Below, in pieces: positions 42,820-52,448 of a stretch of DNA of 64,000 nucleotides; position 1 is the stretch's first letter; the number at the start of each line of letters is the position of its first letter. The DNA comes from Promethearchaeia archaeon (GTDB taxonomy: Archaea > Asgardarchaeota > Lokiarchaeia > Sigyniarchaeales > SOKP01), in the NCBI GenBank assembly GCA_029856155.1, contig JAHQWL010000023.1, forward strand, positions 1 through 64,000, read 5' to 3'. Position numbers and translations under genes: made by a program. Below the pieces are notes generated by a model that worked only from the letters and a program-made list of their open reading frames with translations, did no database searches and was not told the origin of the DNA.

Positions 42820-43872
42820 TTAGTTACCTTTAAGAGTTTTTTCTATACCTTCCCAAAGACCGGATATATAAATTGAACCAAGAGCTCTATCATATAATCC
42901 ATATCCGGGACGTCCTTTTTCTCCCCAAATCATTCTCCCATGGTCAGGACGAATCGCACCTGTGAAACCTACTTCTATAAAAGCTTTAATTACTTCATAC
43001 ATATTAATATCGCCAAATTCAGTAGGGTGTTCAACTTCATGAAAACTATATTCACCCGTATGTTTGATATTACGGCAATGAGCAAATGGAATACGTTCCA
43101 TAGCACCAAACTTTCTTATACTTTTTATTAAATCTATTTTTGGATTTGCACCCAAAGAGCCTGTACAAAAAGTTATTCCATTTGAGGGGCTATCAATAAT
43201 CTTTACAAAATGTTCTAAAGCAGCCTCATCAGTAATTATACGAGGTAAATTAAATATAGGCCATGGGGGATCATCGGGATGAATACCCATTTTAACACCA
43301 GATTCTTCTGCAACGGGAATAACTTGCTTTAAGAAATATTCCAAATTTAACCATAGTTTCTTTTCATCAGTATCGGAATAAGCATCTAATAGGTCATCCA
43401 ATTCTTTTTTTTTATATTGAGTTGCCCAACCAGGCAGTTCTAATGAATCTTTCCTAAGATTGAAATTTTTTAATTTTTCATGATCATAACTTAGAACATT
43501 TGAGCCATCAGAGATTTCCAAATTAAGTTCAGTACGCGTCCAATCAAAAATCGGCATAAAGTTATAGCATAAAACTCTTATACCAAGAGAACCCATATTA
43601 CGAATACTTTGACAATAGTTCTCTATAAATTTGTCGCGAGTGGGAAGCCCAAGCTTGATATCTTCGTGAACAGGTATACTTTCGATTACTGAAAATTTTA
43701 AACCTACAGCTTCAATCTTTTTTTTAAGCAATCTTAATTTATCAATAGGCCATACTTCACCTACTGGCACATCATATAATGCTGATACAATTCCAGTTAC
43801 TCTCGGGATCTGTTTTATATACTTTAGAGGGATTAGATCGATATCACCATACCAGCGGAATGTCATTTCCAT
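42820..43872 (-). CDS. uxuA: Mannonate dehydratase
   Basis: 350 residues, TIM barrel of the xylose-isomerase-like superfamily with UxuA blocks: MTFRWYGDIDLIPLKYIKQIP at the start, CYNFMPIFDWTRTEL, GIHPDDPPWPIFNLPRI, GITFCTGSLGANP, FAHCRNIKHTGEYSFHE and IRPDHGRMIWGE. It dehydrates D-mannonate to 2-keto-3-deoxygluconate. It follows the SDR mannonate oxidoreductase on the same strand (27 bases), forming the lower part of a hexuronate/inositol route whose upper part lies at 22.6-30.1 kb. Confidence 0.95.
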   Translation of the reverse strand: MEMTFRWYGDIDLIPLKYIKQIPRVTGIVSALYDVPVGEVWPIDKLRLLKKKIEAVGLKFSVIESIPVHEDIKLGLPTRDKFIENYCQSIRNMGSLGIRVLCYNFMPIFDWTRTELNLEISDGSNVLSYDHEKLKNFNLRKDSLELPGWATQYKKKELDDLLDAYSDTDEKKLWLNLEYFLKQVIPVAEESGVKMGIHPDDPPWPIFNLPRIITDEAALEHFVKIIDSPSNGITFCTGSLGANPKIDLIKSIRKFGAMERIPFAHCRNIKHTGEYSFHEVEHPTEFGDINMYEVIKAFIEVGFTGAIRPDHGRMIWGEKGRPGYGLYDRALGSIYISGLWEGIEKTLKGN

Positions 43873-43899
43873 TTTAATTCACCTTAAATAATTAAAATT

Positions 43900-44757
43900 T
43901 TACACACCCGCATATGCAGAAAACCCACCATCGACGGGGATTACAATTCCATTAACAAAACTAGAAGCTTTTTCATCAATTAACCATAGAAGAGTTCCAA
44001 TTAATTCTTCTGGTTCGCCAAAACGTCCCATTGGAGTGTTATTAAGAATTTTTTCTGCTCGAGTGTTAAATGAACCATCTTTATTAGTTAATAATATACG
44101 ATTTTGTTCTGTTAAAAAAAAGCCCGGTGCTATAGCATTAACGCGGATGTTTACTTTAGACATATGTACTGCCAACCACTGAGTAAAGTTACTTACTGCT
44201 GCTTTTGCGGCACTGTAGGCGGGGATTTTAGTTAAAGGACGAATGGCATTCATTGATGCTATATTAATAATTATAGCCTCTTTTTCAGTTATCATTTTTT
44301 TAGCAAACGCTTGAGTTGATAAAAACATTCCAATAAAATTCAAATTGAAGATAAATTCAATGCCTTCTTTTTCTAAATCAAAAAAAGTAATAATTTCTTT
44401 TTGTTTATTTGTTAAATCTTCCTTGGTTAGATATTCCTTTGATGTTGTAGCTTTTGGATGATTTCCTCCTGCTCCATTTATCAAGATACTCCAAGAGCCA
44501 AATTCTTTTGAAATAATTCTTTCAGCTTTCTGTAGACTTTCCATATCTAATACATTTGCCTTAACAGCGATTGCAACTCCTTGTTTTGCTGCAATTTTAT
44601 CCACTAGGTTCTCAGCCGCATCTTTATTAATGTCGATAATAGCAACTTTAACTCCACATGCTGCCAGAGCTTCTGAAAAACATCCACAGAGGACCCCAGC
44701 ACCACCCGTTATTATTGCAACTTTATCTTTTAAATTGCTCTTGAAAGGTAAATTCAT
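43900..44757 (-). CDS. uxuB: SDR-family D-mannonate oxidoreductase
   Basis: 285 residues, classical short-chain dehydrogenase: TGGAGVLCGCFSEAL (glycine-rich NAD(P) site), NGAGGNHP, catalytic Ser in NIASMNAI and YSAAKAAV (Y-x-x-x-K), closing GIVIPVDGGFSAYAGV. The GGNHPKAT segment and C-terminal DGGFSAYAGV are typical of the SDR form of fructuronate reductase found next to uxuA. It reduces D-fructuronate to D-mannonate. The 27-base gap to uxuA supports one operon. Confidence 0.88.
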   Translation of the reverse strand: MNLPFKSNLKDKVAIITGGAGVLCGCFSEALAACGVKVAIIDINKDAAENLVDKIAAKQGVAIAVKANVLDMESLQKAERIISKEFGSWSILINGAGGNHPKATTSKEYLTKEDLTNKQKEIITFFDLEKEGIEFIFNLNFIGMFLSTQAFAKKMITEKEAIIINIASMNAIRPLTKIPAYSAAKAAVSNFTQWLAVHMSKVNIRVNAIAPGFFLTEQNRILLTNKDGSFNTRAEKILNNTPMGRFGEPEELIGTLLWLIDEKASSFVNGIVIPVDGGFSAYAGV

Positions 44758-44841
44758 ATAAATCTCACGAATTTTTAATTGAATTTAAGTAATTTAAAGG
44801 AAAAAATAATAATTCCTAATATAATATTGCATACTATAGTA

Positions 44842-45846
44842 TTAGTCTTTTTCCATGAACTTAATAATTTCTTCTGGGAGTTCTCCTTTATTTTTCATAC
44901 GAAATAACATATCTTTTACTTCAGAGATTGTATTTCCATAAATGTGTAGAGAATTACTGAAATCTAAATAATGTCCAATATCAACTCCTAGTTGATCAGC
45001 AACATATTTTTGAATCCTTATCATCCCATTTACATTAGCTTCCCATGCTCTAAATAGATCTCTGCTTCTCCAAGTTGTTTGCATTATTAGTTTCCTATCT
45101 TTTATACGCATAAAGATACGTTGTAAACAAGGAGGATCTACATGATAAGGATCTACTAGCGGTCTCCATGTTATTGCTTGCGCTCGACGGCTATATGGTT
45201 TTTCTCTCAATTTCTGAATTATATATTCGATTTGATTAATTCTTGGAAAATTTAAAATCCCTATTGGTATTTTATCTATACCAATTTTATCTGAAATTTT
45301 TTTGTCTAATTCAAATTCTACACCATCTTTTAGCTTCCATATAACTGTATCTTCTGAAGTTTTTATCTTTTCTGCTTTAATTAACTTCTGATGGTTTTTT
45401 ATAAAATCATTATCCACAAATTCTAAATCATAATATTTATGAATTGTATCTTCAAGAGCAAATGGAGCATAATTGAAAATTCTATCATGGTATGAATATG
45501 GAAAACTCACTCCAGACTCATATAAAAAATGATCATTTACTCCTTCTAAAATCTCTTCAATATAACCGCTCTGTATAGATCCAACTAAATAGGTATCTGC
45601 CATACAGCCATAGATTTCATAAGAATTTCCATACTTTGATTTAATTTTCATAATTTTGTCCTTTCGCATAATAGGACTGTTAAATGGATTAATGATTTCT
45701 ATTAATACTGTAGCATCTTTAGATGGTGGATCTTCAGGTTTATCATATTCAGTTTTTATATCATCTCCATTGAATAATACTTGCCCCACAGCTGAAAGCC
45801 ACGAGTCTCGAACATTATCTTTTGAAATGAAAAAAACTTTTGCCAT
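44842..45846 (-). CDS. thyA: Thymidylate synthase (ThyA, archaeal)
   Basis: 334 residues with a ThyA catalytic core in the second half: REKPYSRRAQAITWRPLVDP, the active-site cysteine in DPPCLQRIFMRI, TTWRSRDLFRAWEANVNGMI and SNSLHIYGN (Asn and His/Tyr that bind dUMP). The first ~150 residues are an N-terminal region less like bacterial ThyA, as in archaeal proteins. It methylates dUMP to dTMP with methylene-folate or a pterin analogue. ATG start. Separate transcript from the uxu genes (85-base gap). Confidence 0.9.
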   Translation of the reverse strand: MAKVFFISKDNVRDSWLSAVGQVLFNGDDIKTEYDKPEDPPSKDATVLIEIINPFNSPIMRKDKIMKIKSKYGNSYEIYGCMADTYLVGSIQSGYIEEILEGVNDHFLYESGVSFPYSYHDRIFNYAPFALEDTIHKYYDLEFVDNDFIKNHQKLIKAEKIKTSEDTVIWKLKDGVEFELDKKISDKIGIDKIPIGILNFPRINQIEYIIQKLREKPYSRRAQAITWRPLVDPYHVDPPCLQRIFMRIKDRKLIMQTTWRSRDLFRAWEANVNGMIRIQKYVADQLGVDIGHYLDFSNSLHIYGNTISEVKDMLFRMKNKGELPEEIIKFMEKD

Positions 45847-46138
45847 TTTTGAGCATCTTGAAAAAAATATTTCAATATATATTGATATAGATATTTAATA
45901 TTTACAATATTAGAATGCAATTGTTAAAAATTTAATAAACTTCTATTGAGTATTATAAATTTTTAATTTTCATATATAAGTATATTTTTGTTTACGGTTA
46001 TTTGACAATTTCATAACATTTATAATGCCCAAATTTACATTATGTTAATATAAGAATATGCAAATATTTTATCAGAATTTATTTTAAAGAAATAAATATG
46101 AATAACAAAATAATAAACTAACAATTGGTTGAAGTATT

Positions 46139-46339
46139 ATGGGTGACGATAAGGAAAAAAAGAAAAAAAGTAAATTTGGAAAGAATTTAAAGAAAGGTTT
46201 TGCAAAGGGGTTAGGGAAAATAGTGGAAGGAGTTACTGGCTCAGAAGCAGCAGGTAAAGGTGTAAAAAAAACTGTTAAATCTGGAAGCGTGAAGAAAGGG
46301 ATTAAGAAGGGAGTTAAGGAAGCAAAAGAGGATGATTAA
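46139..46339 (+). CDS. Small lysine-rich basic protein
   Basis: 66 residues: acidic ends (MGDDKEKK.. and KEAKEDD) around a basic middle with repeated GKxxKKGF/KGxKK units (KFGKNLKKGFAKGLGK; SVKKGIKKGVKE). A clean ATG follows a purine-rich leader. It could bind nucleic acid or acidic surfaces, like small archaeal basic proteins, but no family is recognised. Confidence 0.5.
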   Translation: MGDDKEKKKKSKFGKNLKKGFAKGLGKIVEGVTGSEAAGKGVKKTVKSGSVKKGIKKGVKEAKEDD

Positions 46340-46459
46340 TTCTATTTAAGAAATTAAAATTTTTATCTTAACTTTTTATTTTTTATTATCATTAAATTTT
46401 TAATGACTAGACTTTATTAAATTTATAGAAATTATTAATAGAAGAGTTTATATCTAAAT

Positions 46460-46750
46460 ATGAAATTAAATCTCGAATTTTCTCCACCTTTTAACGAAGT
46501 AACTAAAAACCTGTTTGAAGTTCTCGAATTTGATAAAGAATTGACTTTGGATGAATTAATAGAATTTTTTGGGAAAAAGTATGGCAATGAGATTTTAGAC
46601 TTAATCTGGGAAAAAGGAGAGAAAGGAAAATTTCAAAAACTAATTTCAATTATTATTAATGGAAGGAGTTATCGTGATAATAAATTTTTAGAAACAAAGC
46701 TGAAAGATGGAGACCAGATTGTATTTATATATATCTATTTTGGAGGGTAA
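46460..46750 (+). CDS. MoaD/ThiS-like beta-grasp protein with terminal GG
   Basis: 96 residues ending KDGDQIVFIYIYFGG. The last residues, DGDQIxFxxxxxGG, are the MoaD/ThiS C-terminus that is adenylated and thiocarboxylated by an E1-like enzyme. Earlier NFYR-type blocks are diverged: LEFSPPFNEVTKNLFEV, ELTLDELIEFFGKKYG, IIINGRSYRDNKFLETKLKDGD. Likely a sulfur carrier for molybdopterin or tRNA thiolation. No E1 or MoaE is adjacent. Confidence 0.75.
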   Translation: MKLNLEFSPPFNEVTKNLFEVLEFDKELTLDELIEFFGKKYGNEILDLIWEKGEKGKFQKLISIIINGRSYRDNKFLETKLKDGDQIVFIYIYFGG

Positions 46751-46792
46751 TTTTCCTTAATTTTACATCATCATTTTTTACCTGACACTATT

Positions 46793-47824
46793 TTAAAGCA
46801 AATATATTATCCACATTCCAAATCCAGTTAATATCGGATTTAAAATATTGTCAGAAATATTCTTTGTAAAAGCATCTACTAATAAAAATAATATAGTAGC
46901 AATCAGACCCATAAGAATAATTTTTTCAATACTAACTGATAACCAAGGATTATAAAACACTGAAATTAAAAAAACTATTATAAAGGTCGCAAAACCACCA
47001 GCGATGAACCCTTCAATAGTTTTTTTATTATTTGTTTTAAGCCTATGTTTCCCATATTTTTTACCTATTAGACACGCTACCGCATCAGCTCCAGTAGCTA
47101 TTAAAGCGACTGATGCAAGAATTGGAAAAGGTGCGAATATAAAAGGAACAAAAGATAGAACTAAAGGTGTAGATGCTACGAATGTGTGTAATTCACTTTG
47201 TTTCATATCTTGATACCAACGTTTAGCCCAATTAGGAAGCATATAAAATCTATTTAATCGTGCCAAATCCGCAACTTGAAACATTATAACAAAACTAAAT
47301 CCTACAGTGATTATCAACCAGTATGAGAAACTATAATTATCTAATCCCCATTGAGTTAAAATGCCTAGATGATTAAGGATCGTTCCTAATGTCCAAAAGA
47401 AAAAAATTACAAAACAAGTAAACAGATGCAGAAATTTTCTCCCTAATTCACTTTTTAAATCATCTTTCCAATTTTTGTTAAATTCATCACAGAATTTACC
47501 ATAATCTCTTTCTGCCATAATTTTTGGATTTCTTTTTGAGATGATAGTATTATAGATTAATGTAAGAGCCCAAACTCCCATCTCAATCAAAAAAAAGAGG
47601 GATGTCGAGAGCCATAAATAATTCAATGAATTTTGACTCAAATTGGGTGAATGAAAACGATATATAAAAGGAAATAAAATTCCTGCTAATAAAAACAGTA
47701 ATGATAATAATAACTCATTGGCAAATAAATGATTTTCAACCTTAGTTTTTCTATTTTTTATAATATAAATTAATGTTAAAATAAAATATCCAATGAAGAT
47801 TAGGCTTGTAGGTAAAAAATTCAT
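46793..47824 (-). CDS. Multi-pass membrane protein, dolichol kinase/CTP-transferase fold
   Basis: 343 residues with about nine membrane helices. The C-terminal part contains LIATGADAVACLIGKKYGKHRLKTNNKKTIEGFIAGGFATF, the D-AxxxxGxxxGxxxxxxxxxKTxEG signature of CdsA/dolichol kinase/farnesol kinase enzymes, which use CTP to make or phosphorylate lipids. It is separated by 70 bases from a second gene of the same type upstream on the same strand. Substrate in the lipid pathway (CDP-archaeol, dolichol or phytol kinase) cannot be chosen from sequence. Confidence 0.75.
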   Translation of the reverse strand: MNFLPTSLIFIGYFILTLIYIIKNRKTKVENHLFANELLLSLLFLLAGILFPFIYRFHSPNLSQNSLNYLWLSTSLFFLIEMGVWALTLIYNTIISKRNPKIMAERDYGKFCDEFNKNWKDDLKSELGRKFLHLFTCFVIFFFWTLGTILNHLGILTQWGLDNYSFSYWLIITVGFSFVIMFQVADLARLNRFYMLPNWAKRWYQDMKQSELHTFVASTPLVLSFVPFIFAPFPILASVALIATGADAVACLIGKKYGKHRLKTNNKKTIEGFIAGGFATFIIVFLISVFYNPWLSVSIEKIILMGLIATILFLLVDAFTKNISDNILNPILTGFGMWIIYLL

Positions 47825-47894
47825 ATTGTTAACCTTTAAAGGTGAATAGTTTAAAAATTTTTACAGCTTCAGACAAATTCAATTTCACTCCTAA

Positions 47895-48998
47895 TTAAAA
47901 CCACATTAAGATAAATGAATAATAATTAAAGTTAAGAAAGTATCTTAAGAGCACAAATATTAGACTACAACCAATTGGGATTAGGAGATTATCTGACAGT
48001 TTAATAGGTTTATTTGTGAAAATATCAAAAATTAAAAATGCTAAAGAAAAAATTACGCCCCAATAAATCCCGATAAAGAAAAAGCAAATAATAAAGGTTG
48101 TAAACATTCCTGCTAATGATCCTTCCCATGTCTTTTTTTTGTTCCACAGAATATTACTGGTTCCGAATCTTATACCAACTTGACTTGTAGCCAAATCACT
48201 AATAGAACTTATACCTAAAATAGTAAAAAAAACCATTGGAGGACAAATAAAAGCAGCAAACATTTGACCAATCGCAAAATAAAGATATGTACCAAAATTT
48301 TCTCTCTCCTCATCAGAAAGATATAGCTTTGGGAAAATAGTAAAAGGGAATGAAAAAAAGCGAGTTTTACGTGCAAACTCATTAGCAAGCATAAATAAAC
48401 TTAATATATAAAAAAAGAAAAACAGGAGATAATAAAACCACCCAAATGAAAACATAATATCCCTAATTGAATTTGGTTCATTTAGAATTCTAATATACAC
48501 TAATAACATATTATTTTCGGTAGGAATCATTCCAGTTGAGGACCCTGTAAAAAATACTACCAGATATAGTCCAATGTACCACACAACTAGAAGACCAATG
48601 AATATTAAAATATGATTTAGCTTTCGAAAGGTGTCTTTTTTAGCTTTGCTCCAGAGCTTACGTTTCTCTAACAATTTATTATTAAACTTTGAAAAATCTT
48701 TTCTTAGTTTTTTTTTATTTAGAGATACTACCCCCGTAGATATTATTATTAGTACCACTACAAAAGCCAATGGAATCCCTAAAGCAAAAAAAAACAAAGG
48801 AACTATAATTGGTGGTAGCAATATTTCCTGATTCATTAATATTAGAAATATAGCGATATGAATAAATACAAAAAATAGAGTGCCAAATCCAAATAAATTA
48901 TTTAAAATATCGGGTTTATATGAAAAATGGATATAATTAAAAAGAATAAGAAAATAAGAGAAAATAATTAAGGAGAACCAGATTAGAATGTATTCCAT
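47895..48998 (-). CDS. Multi-pass membrane protein, CdsA/dolichol kinase-like
   Basis: 367 residues from the ATG at 48998 (a TTG is five codons upstream). About nine membrane helices and, near the C-terminus, GISSISDLATSQVGIRFG followed by NKKKTWEGSLAGMFTTF: the D-x3-SxxG and K-T/W-EG pattern of CTP-dependent lipid enzymes. It is the diverged neighbour of the protein at 46793-47824, suggesting either a tandem duplication or two consecutive steps of lipid-carrier metabolism. Confidence 0.7.
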   Translation of the reverse strand: MEYILIWFSLIIFSYFLILFNYIHFSYKPDILNNLFGFGTLFFVFIHIAIFLILMNQEILLPPIIVPLFFFALGIPLAFVVVLIIISTGVVSLNKKKLRKDFSKFNNKLLEKRKLWSKAKKDTFRKLNHILIFIGLLVVWYIGLYLVVFFTGSSTGMIPTENNMLLVYIRILNEPNSIRDIMFSFGWFYYLLFFFFYILSLFMLANEFARKTRFFSFPFTIFPKLYLSDEERENFGTYLYFAIGQMFAAFICPPMVFFTILGISSISDLATSQVGIRFGTSNILWNKKKTWEGSLAGMFTTFIICFFFIGIYWGVIFSLAFLIFDIFTNKPIKLSDNLLIPIGCSLIFVLLRYFLNFNYYSFILMWF

Positions 48999-49163
48999 AA
49001 TTTTTATAACCAAATTTATAATTATTATATATTTGGTAATTAAAATAAATTAAATATATGGATTACTTGTTCCACTGAAATTATTAATTTTTAATAAAAA
49101 CTGTATGAAAAAATTTACAAAAAAACTGATCTTATAATAAGTTAGTCTTTAAATTCCAAGAAT

Positions 49164-49775
49164 GTGAAAATAAGTTTGAAAAAAATCATCTTAGCTTCTA
49201 AATCAATTGATAGAAGTGAATTGTTTAAACGAGCAGGGATTTCATTTGAAATATTTGCTACTAACATTGATGAAGAAAAATACAAAAGGACTTTCCCAGA
49301 CGGGATTGAACTTGTAAAAGAACTTGCTAAAGCAAAAGTGGTATTTGCGAAAAACAAATTGATTAATAATAAAGAAAATGCTATAATTGTTGCAGCAGAT
49401 ACAATTGTAGAACTTGACGGAGAAATTATCGGGAAAGCTCACAGTGAAGAAGAAGCGTTTGAAATCCTTAAAAAAATGATGGGAAGAACACATAGACTTA
49501 TAACAGGAATTGCAGTTACTGAAATTAAAAATCCAAAAATAGTCTTGGATTCAGATACCACATTTGTTGAATTTCTTGAACTCACTGATGAAGAAATAAG
49601 AGAATATATTAAATCAAATGAATGGAAGGGACGTGCTGGAGCTTATTCAATAAGAGATAAGGCAAGCTTGTTTATAAAAAAAATAAATGGTTCGTCTTCC
49701 AATGTAATAGGCTTATCAATGCACAAATTATATCTAATATTAAGAAAAGAATTTCAGATAAATTTATTTTCCTGA
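49164..49775 (+). CDS. maf: Maf-family nucleotide pyrophosphatase
   Basis: 203 residues: LKKIILASKSIDRSELFKRAG (the S-x-S-x-R entry motif), ANSI-like FATNIDEE, IVAADTIVELDGEIIGKAHSEEEAFEIL and GAYSIRDKASLFIKKINGSSSNVIGLSM. Maf proteins hydrolyse non-canonical or excess nucleoside triphosphates. The frame starts at GTG 49164, directly upstream of the conserved strand. Its 3' end overlaps by 12 bases a small convergent gene. Confidence 0.92.
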   Translation: MKISLKKIILASKSIDRSELFKRAGISFEIFATNIDEEKYKRTFPDGIELVKELAKAKVVFAKNKLINNKENAIIVAADTIVELDGEIIGKAHSEEEAFEILKKMMGRTHRLITGIAVTEIKNPKIVLDSDTTFVEFLELTDEEIREYIKSNEWKGRAGAYSIRDKASLFIKKINGSSSNVIGLSMHKLYLILRKEFQINLFS

Positions 49776-49934
49776 TAACTCCTTCCAAACTTTTAAATCT
49801 TCATAAAATTTTAACATCTTTTCAAATTTGGAAATTCTATTATCATAATAAGCATGATCAGCATACTTTCTTTTAGATAACTCTTTTGCAGCCAAAATTC
49901 CATTTTTATACCGAGTTATTTTTTCTTCAATCAC
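49764..49934 (-). CDS. Small helical protein, convergent with maf
   Basis: A 56-residue frame from GTG (complement at 49932-49934) to TAA at 49764-49766: IEEKITRYKNGILAAKELSK, then KYADHAYYDNRISKFEKML and a basic end. The sequence is helical with regular hydrophobic spacing and coding-like composition. The 3' end overlaps maf by 12 bases. No family recognised. Confidence 0.45.
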   Translation of the reverse strand: MIEEKITRYKNGILAAKELSKRKYADHAYYDNRISKFEKMLKFYEDLKVWKELSGK

Positions 49935-50016
49935 ATTTTTTTTTCATTCATATTTTTATTTAAAACACAAAAATATCACGGTATTATCCTATCAAAAGAT
50001 ATAAGCATTGAATATA

Positions 50017-50961
50017 TTATTTTAATGATAAAATTTTCTTCAATTCTTCTTCTTTTACATTTAACAATTCTGAATGAGGAAGTCTTTCAGTAAGTAAGCG
50101 CCAATTGTTATCTTTTTTGAATATCCTTTTAAACAATATTAATGCTTGAACCATTTGATTTTGATTTGCTAAAGAAACTGCTGTCCAATATATCATTTCC
50201 AAATTGTCCGGGAACATTTTCTGTGCAATATCATATTCTTCAAGTGCTTTTCCCATATCTCCTTTCTCTATTGCGAGATCTCCATTATTCATATGTTCAT
50301 AAGCACGAAAAATCTTTAATAATCTGCTTAATTCTTTCAATGGCTCTTTATGATCCTCCACTCTAAGATCAATTAAAGGATCTTCCCATTTATTCTCTAT
50401 TGGTTCACTGGCAACTATTAATATCGCAGCAGATTGTTTACCTCTTATATCACCTCCAACTGATTCTGCAGCTTCTAGACTTTTAATTATTCGCTCGGGT
50501 AATGATAAATTATAACATTTTTCAAATGCATCAGCCATTGCTGGCCATACTTCATCAGAAAGCATCATATTTGCCTGAACAGAAAAATTATTACCAATTT
50601 TATGTCCAGCATTTTTTATACATTTTAACCCAGTGTGTGTGGCTACACGCCCTTGGGAATCTAAAATAGCTACTTGTCTAACATCTCTTCCATCATCATC
50701 TGAGATTAGGATATTAATTGCTTCTTGAGGAGATTTACCCTGTTTTAGAAGTTCAAGTCCTCGTAAACCGAAAGATTTATTGACAAGCGATTGCGTAGCA
50801 ACAACTCCAGCACCCGCTTCTCCCCATGAAACAACACTACCTACTGAAAACCAGTGGCTTTGCACTCCAACCCCCATTTCACCAGTTTTAGGATCTCTTG
50901 CAACAATAGAATATGTATGCGCTAAAATCTTACTATTTAATTGATTACTTATTTGAGTCAT
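50017..50961 (-). CDS. DUF1028 Ntn-hydrolase-like protein with TPR tail
   Basis: 314 residues. Residues ~10-210 are DUF1028: THTYSIVARDPKTGEMGVGVQSHWFSVG, GAGVVATQSLVNKSFG, VRQVAILDSQGRVATHTG, HKIGNNFSVQANMM and ESVGGDIRGKQSAAILI. The fold is thought to be Ntn-hydrolase-like. The last ~90 residues (AYEHMNNGDLAIEKGDMGKA..) are tetratricopeptide-like helices. The substrate is unknown. ATG start, stand-alone. Confidence 0.85.
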   Translation of the reverse strand: MTQISNQLNSKILAHTYSIVARDPKTGEMGVGVQSHWFSVGSVVSWGEAGAGVVATQSLVNKSFGLRGLELLKQGKSPQEAINILISDDDGRDVRQVAILDSQGRVATHTGLKCIKNAGHKIGNNFSVQANMMLSDEVWPAMADAFEKCYNLSLPERIIKSLEAAESVGGDIRGKQSAAILIVASEPIENKWEDPLIDLRVEDHKEPLKELSRLLKIFRAYEHMNNGDLAIEKGDMGKALEEYDIAQKMFPDNLEMIYWTAVSLANQNQMVQALILFKRIFKKDNNWRLLTERLPHSELLNVKEEELKKILSLK

Positions 50962-51103
50962 ATTTATTAAATTATTTTAGCCATAAAATAAAGTTTTATT
51001 AGATACTTCTTATTATTAAAATATTTCAAAAATGAAAAAAATTAAAATCTTTAATAATTTGAAAACTTAATAAAAATAATTCTATCAATAGAGATGAATA
51101 AAT

Positions 51104-51439
51104 TTGACAAAACATTATAAAAATGAACAATTAATGAAATTTCTAGTTATCATCGGAGCTATTGTAGGTCTTCTCACCATAATTTTAAGACTTGCTCATT
51201 TGGAAAACTATGGCTATGTTGATGCTTTAGTAGCATTAGATGAGATAGTTATTTTCATCGTTGGGTTAGTTATAGTAATTCTAACATTTTTAGTTGCTTT
51301 AAAACCGAATAATCCAATTCCGTTCCATTGGCTTGTTTTAATTATATTTGCTATACTATTAGTGGTATTCGGTGCGGGAATTTGGGCATGTGTTTTAGTT
51401 CTAATAGCTGGATTGATTGGTCTTATTGAAGATTTATAA
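51104..51439 (+). CDS. Small membrane protein, three to four helices
   Basis: 111 residues with hydrophobic helices (about 11-27, 40-62, 72-90, 92-108) and a charged N-terminus (TKHYKNEQLMK). TTG start at 51104 preceded by GAGATGAA. No motif recognised. Function unknown. Confidence 0.6.
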   Translation: MTKHYKNEQLMKFLVIIGAIVGLLTIILRLAHLENYGYVDALVALDEIVIFIVGLVIVILTFLVALKPNNPIPFHWLVLIIFAILLVVFGAGIWACVLVLIAGLIGLIEDL

Positions 51440-51494
51440 GACAATTGTTTTAAATTAAAACTTTTTTTAATTTTTTTTTATATTATAACCTTAA

Positions 51495-52367
51495 CTAAGA
51501 TTGAGTATTTTCAATAAAGTAATTAACAATTTCCTCTCCTAAATTAATATCTGAAACTTTCTGTATTGCGGTAAATCCTGGAATTGAATTGACTTCAAGT
51601 ACAGAAAATCCTTCTTCACTTTCTAATATATCAACCCCTGCAATTTCAGTTTTAGTTATTTTTGCGGCTTTAATTGCTAGTTTTTTTAGTTCATTAGTTA
51701 ATTCTATAGGTTCAGCTTTGGCACCAGCATAAATATTTGTTTTCCAACTATCACTAACTCTATACATACCTGCAATAGCTTTATTTCCTAATATCAGAAT
51801 TCTAATATCTCGGTTCTGATGATGAACAAATTCTTGTAAATAGAAAACTTGATTTAACTGTGCAAGCGAGTAGATTATATTTTCTGCAAATGATTTATCA
51901 TTCAATCTAGTTATCCCTATTCCCTTTGAACCATACAAGGGTTTTAAGACACAATCGCCTCCTAATTCATCAAAAGCATCTAGTGCTTTATGGGGATCTT
52001 CGCAAATTACTGTTTTTGGTGTAGCAATATCATGATTTTCCAAAAAAACCGATGTCAGAAATTTATCGCTTGCGATTTCTAATGATTCTCTTGAATTAAT
52101 TAATTTTATATCGTATTCTTCCAATGCTCTTAAAATATCAAGCCTAAAAAATATTCTTTGAGTAGCAGCGGCCCCAAACCCTCTGACAAGGGCGGCCTTA
52201 GGTTCAAGATGTTCAAATTGTTCGTAAAACTTACGCTGAAAACCAATCCCTACTTTTATAGTTGAGGGAATAAAGTATTGAACATCATAACCACGACTTT
52301 TCAATTCATTTGAGAGAATTTGAACTTCGGGATCTAAAGAATTCGGACTTATAATCATTGATTTCAT
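51495..52367 (-). CDS. RimK-family ATP-grasp ligase (LysX/MptN-like)
   Basis: 290 residues: N-terminal Rossmann-like domain, then ATP-grasp with NSRESLEIASDKFLTSVFLEN, CVLKPLYGSKGIGI (glycine-rich loop), FYLQEFVHHQNRDIRILILG, and EIAGVDILESEEGFSVLEVNSIPGF (the E-x-N metal-binding pair). RimK relatives join glutamate or other amino acids to proteins, lysine-carrier or pterin cofactors. Without neighbours the substrate is open. Confidence 0.85.
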   Translation of the reverse strand: MKSMIISPNSLDPEVQILSNELKSRGYDVQYFIPSTIKVGIGFQRKFYEQFEHLEPKAALVRGFGAAATQRIFFRLDILRALEEYDIKLINSRESLEIASDKFLTSVFLENHDIATPKTVICEDPHKALDAFDELGGDCVLKPLYGSKGIGITRLNDKSFAENIIYSLAQLNQVFYLQEFVHHQNRDIRILILGNKAIAGMYRVSDSWKTNIYAGAKAEPIELTNELKKLAIKAAKITKTEIAGVDILESEEGFSVLEVNSIPGFTAIQKVSDINLGEEIVNYFIENTQS

Positions 52368-52448
52368 TTTAATTTCACTTTAAAATAAATTACTTAATTA
52401 ATCTATAGCACTAATTTTTAAATAAATTTAAGTTCTTATAAATTATAT

